In this document: positions 15,898-24,202 of the stretch, piece after piece
Numbering within the stretch: the first letter of the stretch is position 1
Layout of the letters: each line of letters begins with the position of its first letter
Origin: Rhodocyclaceae bacterium
GTDB lineage: Bacteria > Pseudomonadota > Gammaproteobacteria > Burkholderiales > Rhodocyclaceae
Direction of reading: 5' to 3'
NCBI GenBank assembly: GCA_016721505.1
Contig: JADKHX010000021.1
Location: 62,001 to 126,000 of the forward strand
Length of the DNA stretch: 64,000 bases
The notes under the pieces: generated by a model
Told to the model about the DNA's origin: nothing
The model's input: the letters and a program-made list of their open reading frames with translations, nothing else
The model's database searches: none
Program-made: the position numbers and the translations under genes

Positions 15898-16704
15898 ATG
15901 TTTAAAGATAAAGTCGCTGTAATCACTGGAGCGGGTTCGGGTATTGGTCGCGCGTTGGCGCTGAATCTTGGGGCGCGAGGCGCGCGGCTGGCCTTGTCGG
16001 ATATCAATGCTGCGGCGCTGGATGAGACGCTGGCGATGTTCAAATCGGCTGGGGGCGCTGATGGCATGGTGCGGCTTTACGTGTTGAATGTTGCCTCGGC
16101 CGAGGCAGTGCTGGCGCATGCTGAGGACGTTAAGCGTGATTTTGGGACGGCACATTTTCTATTCAACAATGCCGGCGCGTCTATCGTCGGCACGGTGAAT
16201 CACACCTCGATCGCGGAATTTGAATGGCAGTTGGGGATCAATATGTGGGGCGTGCTCTATGGCACCAAAGCATTTTTGCCGATGATGTTGGCGCAACGCG
16301 AAGGCTGCATCGTGAATATCTCCAGTATTTTTGGCATGATTTCATTTCCGACTCAGGGCGCTTACAACATGTCGAAATTCGCCGTGCGCGGTCTGACTGA
16401 ATGTTTGTGGAGCGAACTGGATGGCACTGGCGTACGGGCAGTGTCGGTGCATCCGGGCGGCATCAGCACCAATATCGGCAAAGTCGCGCGCAAGTGTGCG
16501 GCAGCGGGTGCCGAGGAAGCGATGTTTGATGGCAAGGCCGAACAGATGCTACTCACACCGCCAGCTGAATGCGCAGCGAATATCATCAAAGGTGTAATCA
16601 ACGGTGACAGGCGCGTTGTTACCGGGCACCGCGCGCGGACGGTGCATTGGATGAGTCGATTGTTCCCGAATTACTATCCGCAGTTACTGAAAAAAATTCT
16701 CTGA
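15898..16704 (+). CDS. Short-chain dehydrogenase/reductase
   Basis: A 268-residue classical SDR. The cofactor loop Gly-Ala-Gly-Ser-Gly-Ile-Gly-Arg is at about residues 11-18, and Asn-Asn-Ala-Gly is near residue 98. The catalytic set is Ser in Asn-Ile-Ser-Ser and Tyr-x-x-x-Lys in Tyr-Asn-Met-Ser-Lys. An Asp (Leu-Ser-Asp-Ile-Asn) at the end of the second strand suggests a preference for NAD(H). It is cytoplasmic; the substrate is unknown. The C-terminal Asn-Tyr-Tyr-Pro-Gln-Leu-Leu segment is typical of SDRs near lipid or ester metabolism. Its stop lies 4 bp from the convergent transporter gene, with no room for a separate terminator. Confidence 0.87.
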   Translation: MFKDKVAVITGAGSGIGRALALNLGARGARLALSDINAAALDETLAMFKSAGGADGMVRLYVLNVASAEAVLAHAEDVKRDFGTAHFLFNNAGASIVGTVNHTSIAEFEWQLGINMWGVLYGTKAFLPMMLAQREGCIVNISSIFGMISFPTQGAYNMSKFAVRGLTECLWSELDGTGVRAVSVHPGGISTNIGKVARKCAAAGAEEAMFDGKAEQMLLTPPAECAANIIKGVINGDRRVVTGHRARTVHWMSRLFPNYYPQLLKKIL

Positions 16705-16708
16705 GCGA

Positions 16709-19528
16709 TCAGTTTGGTGCGACTGGCGGCTGCGCTTCAACCCATTCGGCAAGGCGCTGACCCAAAATTCCGCTGATGTTGAAGTTGAGCTTGGCCATGA
16801 TGTGCGGGAAAAATACTAGATCTTTTTCCAAGCGATCATGGTCAAAACGCAACACCGAACCAGCGCCTACTGCGCGAACTTCCGCGGTGCGCTGCGTCGG
16901 GCGGACAAAGCCGATTTCACCAAACACATCGCCGGGACCGATCGTGGCGATAACACGCTCCGCGTCGCCGTCTCGGCGTACGACTTCAAGCTTGCCGCTG
17001 ACCACCAAATACATGCTGCGACCGATAGTGCCTTGTTCAATCAATTTGTCGCCATCGCCGTGTTCGTGCAATTCAGATATCAATATCGTTTTACGAATTT
17101 GATAACCATTCATGCCGTGAAACAGCGGACTGTGCTCCAGTGCGGCGCGTTGTTTTGACATCGCCAAAATCTCGTACAAACCGACTAAACGGATGCGCGA
17201 CATCACCAAAGGCGTGATTAACAAATTGGTAAAAATCGAAAACAGCATGGTCACCGCTGCGAGCGCGCCAAACTGGGCAATTGGAGTGAAGTCAGAGAGC
17301 AACAATACGCCAAACCCTAGCGCCAATGACAAGCCAACTGCAATGACTGGCGCTGCTTCGTCTTTCACTGTTTCGATAACGGCTTCGTCGTAGTTGGTCG
17401 CGTTTCGACACAGTTCGCTGTAGCGTGAAAACAGATGCACCGTGCCGTCAATCGCGATGCCAATGGCAACCACCACTACCATCACGGTTCCCGCATTGAG
17501 CGGAATGTGCAAGATGCGCATGACACCCAAAATCATCAAGATAGGAATCACGCTCGGCACCAAGGCAATGATTCCGCCTTTGATGGAAGTGAACATCAAG
17601 GACATGACTAAAAACACTACCACCAGTAGCAGCGAGAACGCCAGCGCTTGACCTTTCACCAGCCGATCTGCAACGGCATTAATCATCAAATTTTCGCCGA
17701 CGATGCTAGTTGTCATGTCCGAACCTGCATGGTGGGCGACGACTTCTCGCAACTCCTCGATGTGATGATTCAAGGTGGATGAATCGCGAACGTTGTGGCG
17801 CACGATAATGTTTGCGCGGCGAAAATCGTGACTGACATAGATCGATAAATTACGCGGCGAATGCAGCAACAAAAAGCGGGAAACTTGCTCACGCGTGGGC
17901 GGCACTTTATAAGCGTCGCGTTGCCCTCCGTTAGCTTCCATGCTCGCTTGAGCAATGACATCGGCAAGCGACAAACTTCGATCAAATATTTGTTGCTTGG
18001 TGATGAAAGCTTGAATCTCGGCGAGGCGTTGCAAATTCGCCGGGTCACGGAATGCGCCTTCGGAATTGCTCTCCAGCGTTACATAAAAAAGCTTGGCACC
18101 GGCAATCTCTTCTTGCATTTGTGCCGAGGCTTCTACTACTGCGCGGTCACTACGAAAAAACGTCAAAGGTTCGTTGGTGACATGTAAGTTGGCCGCTTGT
18201 TGCACAAACACAAAAATCAATCCAATAGCCAGCGCCAGCGTAACCAGCGTGAAGCGGTTACGCATCACACCCAAAGCGCGGGCGGCAATGTTTGGCAAAC
18301 CTGCAGCGCCAGCGAAGGCGTGTGGACTGGCTTTGGTCGGGCCATAGGTGGTGTACAGCACCGGTACCAACAACACGGTCACTATGCCATTAGCAATAAT
18401 CGCGAAAGCGGCGGCCGCTCCGAAATCACGAATCATCGCCAAACCAGCAAATGCATTGCTGGCAAATCCAAGCGAAGTAGTCAGAATGGTTAGGATCGCT
18501 GGTGCGCCAAGCGTGAATAGCATGGAATTTGTCGCGCGCTCTCGGATTTGCGTGAGACGCTGCGCGGTGTCAATGGTCGCAGGGTTCAATTCCAAACCGC
18601 GATAGTAACCAGCGACCATACGCATGACTTCGGTCGCACCTATCACGATGGTGATGGTCGGTAACATGCCCGACAAAATGCTAATCGGAATGCCGACCCA
18701 GCCCATCAATCCAAAGGTCCATAACAAACTCACTGAGGCAACGATCAACGGCATCAGCGCCGCAAAGAAACTACGGAAGAATATAAAAAAAGTCAGCGCT
18801 ACGAGCAGAGTCGATGCCGGAACGAGGAGACGCGCGTCGGACAGCAGACCGGCGCGAATTTCCGCCTCTATACGTGGTGTGCCTAGTTGGGTGACCGAAT
18901 CAAACTGCCCTCGCACAGGCGCAAGCACTTTTTCCACCGCCGCGTAGGCGGCGAGGCTACTCGTCTCGCTATCACCTTCCTTAATCGAAATGCCTATCGC
19001 AATCGCTTGACCGTTTTCACTGATTAAATTGTGTATCGCGATTGGATCAGCTAGCACTTCGGTGCGCTGATGCTCTGCACCAATATCGTCGACCGGTGCC
19101 AGGCCCAGCAAAGGTACGGCATGCAAATGTCCATCAACGCGCCGCACGACAGTCGCCGAAAAGACATCATCAATTCGCTCGATAAAAGGAAGTCTTTCCA
19201 ACTCGCCATGCAAACGCTCCAACGCTTGCAGCTTTACCGCCGTCCACAGCTTCGCGTCGCGTATAAAGATATAACTGCGATGATCGGAACCAAATTCACG
19301 GGTCACGCGCAGATGTGCTTGCCGCGCTGGATCGTCGGCCGGCACCAGGCGCGCAGAACCAACATCGACCGTCAAATATTGCAAGCCCAATGCGGCGCAC
19401 ACACTGACTACAAACAAAAACAACAAACAGGCAAAGCGATGAGTGACGCTGAGTCGTACGACACGCTGCAAAAAACTCCGCGTTTCATTGCGAGGTTCGT
19501 TGCGCAATTCGATTATGGGTTCGTTCAT
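16709..19528 (-). CDS. MMPL/RND-family transporter with C-terminal cyclic-nucleotide-binding domain
   Basis: A 939-residue membrane protein. The first 790 residues have the RND/MMPL layout: one N-terminal helix, a large periplasmic loop, a bundle of about five helices (around 235-400), then the same pattern repeated, with the second bundle near 630-780. Such proteins move lipids or other hydrophobic molecules. The C-terminal 130 residues form a cyclic-nucleotide-binding domain; the phosphate-binding cassette Phe-Gly-Glu-Ile-Gly-Phe-Val-Arg-Pro-Thr-Gln-Arg-Thr-Ala is clear. Transport might thus be gated by cAMP, cGMP or a related ligand. It overlaps the LolA-like gene by 4 bp as the last gene of the pqi operon. 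Confidence 0.85.
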   Translation of the reverse strand: MNEPIIELRNEPRNETRSFLQRVVRLSVTHRFACLLFLFVVSVCAALGLQYLTVDVGSARLVPADDPARQAHLRVTREFGSDHRSYIFIRDAKLWTAVKLQALERLHGELERLPFIERIDDVFSATVVRRVDGHLHAVPLLGLAPVDDIGAEHQRTEVLADPIAIHNLISENGQAIAIGISIKEGDSETSSLAAYAAVEKVLAPVRGQFDSVTQLGTPRIEAEIRAGLLSDARLLVPASTLLVALTFFIFFRSFFAALMPLIVASVSLLWTFGLMGWVGIPISILSGMLPTITIVIGATEVMRMVAGYYRGLELNPATIDTAQRLTQIRERATNSMLFTLGAPAILTILTTSLGFASNAFAGLAMIRDFGAAAAFAIIANGIVTVLLVPVLYTTYGPTKASPHAFAGAAGLPNIAARALGVMRNRFTLVTLALAIGLIFVFVQQAANLHVTNEPLTFFRSDRAVVEASAQMQEEIAGAKLFYVTLESNSEGAFRDPANLQRLAEIQAFITKQQIFDRSLSLADVIAQASMEANGGQRDAYKVPPTREQVSRFLLLHSPRNLSIYVSHDFRRANIIVRHNVRDSSTLNHHIEELREVVAHHAGSDMTTSIVGENLMINAVADRLVKGQALAFSLLLVVVFLVMSLMFTSIKGGIIALVPSVIPILMILGVMRILHIPLNAGTVMVVVVAIGIAIDGTVHLFSRYSELCRNATNYDEAVIETVKDEAAPVIAVGLSLALGFGVLLLSDFTPIAQFGALAAVTMLFSIFTNLLITPLVMSRIRLVGLYEILAMSKQRAALEHSPLFHGMNGYQIRKTILISELHEHGDGDKLIEQGTIGRSMYLVVSGKLEVVRRDGDAERVIATIGPGDVFGEIGFVRPTQRTAEVRAVGAGSVLRFDHDRLEKDLVFFPHIMAKLNFNISGILGQRLAEWVEAQPPVAPN

Positions 19529-20244
19529 GACAATCCAGCAAAAACGGATGCCGGCACGTAATCCGACGAATGCACACGACGATCAATTTTCAGCAAACTT
19601 CGCTGATCATCCTTAATGTTTTCCATCAAGATCATGCTGGCACGCCATGCGCCATTTTCATCAGGCCGCGGATCGCGAAAACTCTGACGGCGACTAAGCT
19701 GCCCCTTGGCATCGTGATAGTCAATTCGACTAACAAATAAATTATCTTCACGCAGGAAAATAATTCGTTCGGTGGCACTAGTCAATGTAATGCGTGCGTT
19801 GTCCATCGGTAGCGCGCGTAGTACCAAATGTTTGATATGTTCAATGTACTGCGCTGCCAATATTTCGTAGCGAAACTCATCGACTTGTTCGTCTTCAAGA
19901 TCACTAACCAGGAAATCCGAGCCGAGTATCGAACTGCTCGGCTTGGCTCCCCGCCGTCCGCCATTGCCGGCATCGCGCGCTACAAAAACTCGCACGCCGC
20001 TGGCATCGTGTGGCGTACTTACCACCATTAAATCTTTGTCGCCGGAATTATCCCGTCGCACATAATGTTTGATGGTGCGCACTGAATAGTGTCCAAGTCC
20101 ATTGCTAAGCACCAGGGTTTGCTCTTCATAAACAAATGGCGCCGGCGCGTGACGCAGCAAGGAGCTTTTCATCAACGCTCGCGCTTCATCTGCACTAGCG
20201 GTGGCCGAGAGCACAAGCGTAAGCAAAAGAAGAAATATATTCAC
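19525..20244 (-). CDS. LolA-like outer-membrane lipoprotein-sorting protein
   Basis: A 239-residue exported protein with a signal peptide (about residues 1-18). It belongs to the LolA-like family commonly encoded beside MMPL/RND transporters. Visible are Gly-Ser-Asp-Phe-Leu-Val-Ser-Asp-Leu near the middle and a C-terminal Arg-Val-His-Ser-Ser-Asp-Tyr-Val-Pro segment. The half-barrel fold would carry lipid or lipoprotein across the periplasm between the inner-membrane transporter and the outer membrane. It overlaps pqiC upstream by 4 bp and the transporter downstream by 4 bp, so the three are translationally coupled. Confidence 0.75.
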   Translation of the reverse strand: MNIFLLLLTLVLSATASADEARALMKSSLLRHAPAPFVYEEQTLVLSNGLGHYSVRTIKHYVRRDNSGDKDLMVVSTPHDASGVRVFVARDAGNGGRRGAKPSSSILGSDFLVSDLEDEQVDEFRYEILAAQYIEHIKHLVLRALPMDNARITLTSATERIIFLREDNLFVSRIDYHDAKGQLSRRQSFRDPRPDENGAWRASMILMENIKDDQRSLLKIDRRVHSSDYVPASVFAGLS

Positions 20245-20888
20245 TTCACCGCCACTGAGTTTTTGTTAATACTATGCGCGATTAGTTGCGCCAATTCACC
20301 ATATAGCTTACTCATTGATGCAACTAAAGCATCGCGTGAACGCTCGCCAATTGCGCTGCCATTGAGGGTAATGCTTGGTGCCTCAACCAAGGCATTGTCG
20401 CCGCCACGAATCAACCACCAGCGCGCAGACAGTGTCACACGGCCATCTACACCCTGTTCAAAGCGCAGGATTTCAACATCTACCCGGAAATCCGGTTTGA
20501 TCGGGCCATTGTGTGGTGCTGAAAAAACGAGCTCACTGTTGAGCAATTGACCAAGATTTTCGGTCAACACGCGCGTCATGTCCTGTTGCAAATTACCTGC
20601 CCACTGCGCATCGTCGGCCAGCTGAATTCGATTGTCGCCACCTCGCGTGATGATCTGCGGACGCTCAAGATATTGCGGCAAGCGAACCTCACGAATCACT
20701 ACTGATACTTGCTTGGCATTTTGTGGCGATGCGGACTGAACATGAGACATGCCACTCAGAACGTAGAAATGCGTCGTTGGCGTTGATGAGCAGGCCGTCA
20801 AAGCTAACAGTGCCAATGCGAGTAGCGACCGTGACAGCGTATTACGCGCACCAACTGACAGTTTTACTACGGCACCAGAAAAAATCAT
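20241..20888 (-). CDS. pqiC: PqiC-family ABC-type transport auxiliary lipoprotein
   Basis: A 215-residue lipoprotein with a leader ending Leu-Thr-Ala-Cys, then the family's Phe-Tyr-Val-Leu-Ser and Tyr-Leu-Glu-Arg-Pro-Gln-Ile segments. PqiC is an outer-membrane lipoprotein that docks the PqiB needle, giving a periplasm-spanning lipid channel. It overlaps pqiB by 4 bp. A diverged copy of the dispersed 26-bp element codes for Ser-Val-Gly-Ala-Arg-Asn-Thr-Leu-Ser in the charged region before the signal helix, lengthening it. A shorter start inside the leader cannot be excluded. Confidence 0.8.
   Translation of the reverse strand: MIFSGAVVKLSVGARNTLSRSLLALALLALTACSSTPTTHFYVLSGMSHVQSASPQNAKQVSVVIREVRLPQYLERPQIITRGGDNRIQLADDAQWAGNLQQDMTRVLTENLGQLLNSELVFSAPHNGPIKPDFRVDVEILRFEQGVDGRVTLSARWWLIRGGDNALVEAPSITLNGSAIGERSRDALVASMSKLYGELAQLIAHSINKNSVAVK
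20835..20860 (+). repeat. Dispersed 26-bp element, copy 4 (inside pqiC, diverged)
   Basis: CAGCGTAT, two bases, CGCGCACCAACTGACA: three differences from the commonest form. It is bounded on both sides by TGACAG. On the pqiC strand it encodes Val-Gly-Ala-Arg-Asn-Thr-Leu, the same frame as the other copies read antisense in genes. Confidence 0.75.
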
Positions 20889-22555
20889 TGTGGTTCTCCT
20901 GCTGGTTTTTTACCCAATATGAGCGATTGTGGATTGCGCTCCAGCATATCGACCAGCGTACGAATCGAGCGCGCGGTGGTTGCTAGTTCGCGCGTTAGTC
21001 GCATCAATGCATCATGCGAAGGTGACTCTGGATCCAGCACGCCGTCGACCAGATTCATCGTTGTCTGAGACTTTTCTAGCGCGCCACGTGCGGCGATCAG
21101 CGCTTTGTCCAAATTCTCGGTCAGCGGTTCTGCCCGCGCATCGACTTTCTTCAAGATGCTGCGCATACTCACCAGCGCCGCTGAAAGATCGGTCAGCGAG
21201 CCATCGATTTCCTTGCCGTTGGCAAACGCATTCGCACCTTTGAGCGTGCCTTCTAGCTCTTTACCGATACTAGCGAAATCAACTTTGTCGAGCTTTTCCA
21301 GCACGCCACGCATGGTGACCGTCATCTGCTCTACGTTGCCTTGAATGGTTGGTAGTTCGGGTTCGCTGCGACCAGAGGCAACCAAGCGCAGCGCCGTCTT
21401 TGGATGCATGTCGAGGTCGACGTAAAGCTGGCCAGTAAGCAAACTTCCGGTTTGCAAACGCGCGCGCAAACCTCGCTTGATCAGCATCTGGAATGCATCC
21501 AGCGGCGAGCGCTTCATTAACGCACCACGTTCGGCGATACGCTCGGGTTCGATTTCAATCAGCACTGGAATTCGAAACGCGGAGTTCTTTTCATCATGCT
21601 CAAGTCGCACGTCAATCACCGAACCGACTTTGATACCCTTAAATTCAACTGGCGCACCAACGTTGAGCCCACGCACGGAATCTTCAAAGAACATGAGAAA
21701 GCGCAGTTTGCTGGCGTAAGACTGGTCTTGAATTGATTTCAAATCTTCATGCAAGCTAAACACCAAGCCCGAAATATCTTCAACTCCGGCATCGGGAGGT
21801 CCAGGCGTATCAAAGGCGATGCCGCCAAACAGCAAGGATTGCATCGATTCGGTCTTGACCCGCATACCGTCGGGTCCCATCGAAAGATCTATTCCGCTGG
21901 CATTCCAAAAACGTGTGTTGCTGCGCACTTGCCGCTCAAACGGCGCTTTGACAAAGGCGTGTATCAACACGCTGCGATAGTCATCAGCCATCTCGTACCC
22001 TAGCACCTCGCCGGCGACTACACCCTGGTAATAGAGCAAGGAGCCACGATCTATCGAACCGAGTCGGCGACTCACCAAGGTAATTCGTTTGCCGGTGTCC
22101 TCAGCGTTTAACACCGGTGGCGTTTCTAATCCGGCAAACAGCGTTTGCGGGGCGCCCTGCCCCGGCTCGATCTCGATATAGGCACCCGAGAGCAAAGTAC
22201 CCAAACCGGATATTCCACGCACACTCAAGGATGGTCGTACCACCCAAAACCGTGTATCGCGCCGTAAAAAATGCGCGGCCTCTTTATTCAATCTGGCGCG
22301 CACTTCGACGCGTGAAAAATCCGCACTGAAACTGACCGTCTCCACCACACCGATGTCCAAACTTTTGTATTTGATGCGCGTCTTTTGCACTTCTATGCCA
22401 TCAGCGGTGTGGAAGGTAATAGTCACCAAAGGGCCACGATCAGTCAGCGTATGAAAAATTAGCCAAGCACCGATAATCGCCGTCAATATCGGAATCAGCC
22501 AGACTACCGAAAATCCGCTGCGCGCACGCACTACCGGGGTCATTGGCTCATCCAT
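20885..22555 (-). CDS. pqiB: Intermembrane lipid transport protein PqiB (MCE domains)
   Basis: A 556-residue protein with one N-terminal transmembrane helix (about residues 13-32) followed by three MCE/MlaD-type domains, around residues 40-130, 155-225 and 285-390. A long helical C-terminal region follows. This is the architecture of PqiB, whose hexamer forms a stacked-ring needle across the periplasm for lipid movement. The repeated Gly-Ala-Pro-Val-Glu-Phe-Lys-Gly-Ile-Lys-Val-Gly motif of MCE domains is clear in the third. It overlaps pqiA by 8 bp and pqiC by 4 bp. Confidence 0.9.
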   Translation of the reverse strand: MDEPMTPVVRARSGFSVVWLIPILTAIIGAWLIFHTLTDRGPLVTITFHTADGIEVQKTRIKYKSLDIGVVETVSFSADFSRVEVRARLNKEAAHFLRRDTRFWVVRPSLSVRGISGLGTLLSGAYIEIEPGQGAPQTLFAGLETPPVLNAEDTGKRITLVSRRLGSIDRGSLLYYQGVVAGEVLGYEMADDYRSVLIHAFVKAPFERQVRSNTRFWNASGIDLSMGPDGMRVKTESMQSLLFGGIAFDTPGPPDAGVEDISGLVFSLHEDLKSIQDQSYASKLRFLMFFEDSVRGLNVGAPVEFKGIKVGSVIDVRLEHDEKNSAFRIPVLIEIEPERIAERGALMKRSPLDAFQMLIKRGLRARLQTGSLLTGQLYVDLDMHPKTALRLVASGRSEPELPTIQGNVEQMTVTMRGVLEKLDKVDFASIGKELEGTLKGANAFANGKEIDGSLTDLSAALVSMRSILKKVDARAEPLTENLDKALIAARGALEKSQTTMNLVDGVLDPESPSHDALMRLTRELATTARSIRTLVDMLERNPQSLILGKKPAGEPQ

Positions 22556-23951
22556 GGCGCACTCGCTTTGCCGTCATATGGCTGATTGCACTACCCCACA
22601 TCATGCGCGGATCAAAGGCGTGCGCAGCCAGCATGGTCATCACCACGGCCGCACCGAAAAACGACGCGCCGATACCCGGATGTATCGTCGCCAATCCGTC
22701 CATACGTACCAGCGCCACCAAAATTCCTACCAAAAATATGTCGATCATCGACCACGCACCCACCGCTTCGGTCATTCGGTAAAGCAGCGTTCTATCACGC
22801 CGACGCCAACTCGAACCACGTTGCGCTGTAATAAGTAAAGTCGCCAATGCCGCGATCTTGGAAATTGGCACCACCACACTGGCGAAAAAAACCAGCAAAC
22901 CTAGTGGCCATGCACCATCGTGAATCAAATGAACCACCCCGGCCATGATGGTGCTTGGCTCACCTTGACCAAAACGAATCACCGTCATTACCGGGAAAAT
23001 ATTGGCGGGTATCAATAGCAGAGTTGCCGCGCTCAAGAGTGCCCACGTACGCGACAAACTTTGTGCTGGGTCGGTAGCATGCACCGCGCTTCCACAGCGC
23101 GGGCAGTTAAGGTGTTTGCCTGAATGTGCAGAATTCGCCACCAGCAAATCACAGGTGTGGCAAGTCAAATACCCCATATCAGCGGCGCTCTTGATTGCAT
23201 TGCTAGTGGATTCGGTTTGCGGTCTTGGCCCGATTCGGGACCAAATAATCGCGGAATCAAAACTAGCCGCCGCCGCGCTGGCAACGATCAAAAGGCTAAT
23301 GAACGAATAAAACGCTACACCCGGCACAATCGCCGCGAGGTCTTGCAGCTTAAGTATCGACACCAACAAACCCAGCATAAATACACCCATCAAACTCCAT
23401 GGACTGATAGCACGCACGAAGCGCCACACGGGAGTTTTCAATCGCGGGGTAAAGCCAAAACGCAGCGGGATCAATAAATAGAGCATTCCGCAGATAGTCA
23501 AAAAAGGAAAAATCACACTGGTAAGTAAAACCAGCAGGCCGATCTCTGGCATGCCGGCTGCTTGTAACGCCAGCCCACCGGAAATCAGCAAACTTTGCTC
23601 GACGCGATCACCAAATTTGAGCGCAACAAATGGGAACACATTGGCCAGCATAAACAAAATGAACGCTGCCAAATACAAGGCCGTGCTGCGATCCAGACTG
23701 TGCGGACGATTGGCGTAAAGCAAGGACCCGCAGCGCTTGCATAGCGCCTCGCCGCCGCTAGGCACGGCGACAATACGATGCGCACCATCGCATGCATGGC
23801 AAGCCATCAGGCCGTCGGTTGCGTAGCCAAGCGCTGCTAAAGTTTTAACGTCGCTATTCACCGGAATTTCGGTTGTCGATTGAGAGAGTGTGAATTTTGA
23901 GCTGCTCGCCGCTTCACTGAGCGAATCAACGCCAATCATAACGGTATGCAC
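22548..23951 (-). CDS. pqiA: Paraquat-inducible protein A, two-domain
   Basis: A 467-residue inner-membrane protein made of two PqiA domains, each starting with a zinc-ribbon-like pair. The first has Cys-His-Ala-Cys and Cys-Lys-Arg-Cys; the second has Cys-His-Thr-Cys and Cys-Pro-Arg-Cys. Each is followed by about four transmembrane helices. PqiA is the membrane partner of PqiB in lipid trafficking and membrane-stress resistance. It is the first gene of a five-gene, overlapping operon. A copy of the dispersed element lies 83 bp upstream, between it and the divergent acyl-CoA synthetase gene. Confidence 0.9.
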   Translation of the reverse strand: MHTVMIGVDSLSEAASSSKFTLSQSTTEIPVNSDVKTLAALGYATDGLMACHACDGAHRIVAVPSGGEALCKRCGSLLYANRPHSLDRSTALYLAAFILFMLANVFPFVALKFGDRVEQSLLISGGLALQAAGMPEIGLLVLLTSVIFPFLTICGMLYLLIPLRFGFTPRLKTPVWRFVRAISPWSLMGVFMLGLLVSILKLQDLAAIVPGVAFYSFISLLIVASAAAASFDSAIIWSRIGPRPQTESTSNAIKSAADMGYLTCHTCDLLVANSAHSGKHLNCPRCGSAVHATDPAQSLSRTWALLSAATLLLIPANIFPVMTVIRFGQGEPSTIMAGVVHLIHDGAWPLGLLVFFASVVVPISKIAALATLLITAQRGSSWRRRDRTLLYRMTEAVGAWSMIDIFLVGILVALVRMDGLATIHPGIGASFFGAAVVMTMLAAHAFDPRMMWGSAISHMTAKRVRHG

Positions 23952-24033
23952 GCGTAATGCGGCGAGAAATATGCGGAGAATTACTCATTACGCATTTATC
24001 GTAGACGATTTATTTAAACGGCTGCACCAGTTT

Positions 24034-24059
24034 CGTCAGTTGGTGCTGGCCGCACGCTG
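24034..24059 (-). repeat. Dispersed 26-bp element, copy 5 (intergenic)
   Basis: Minus strand: CAGCGTGC, two bases, CCAGCACCAACTGACG, preceded by TTTGA. It is a complete copy in the 250-bp divergent region between pqiA and the acyl-CoA synthetase gene, where promoters for both are expected. Confidence 0.9.
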
Positions 24060-24202
24060 TCAAATATCATTGCATTCATCGCCATGACTGGTAATAAAGG
24101 CGCTCGCTGCGCGCTATTAATAGTAGACCGTTTGCTCTATTTACAAGACTGAATGGCAACGCCTCAGGTGCTATATTTTGCTTCTGAAATTCGGCACAAA
24201 CC

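Noticed and set aside
19070..19561. 163-codon open frame antisense to the MMPL transporter
   Set aside because: No ribosome site or domain; it lies wholly over conserved transporter sequence.
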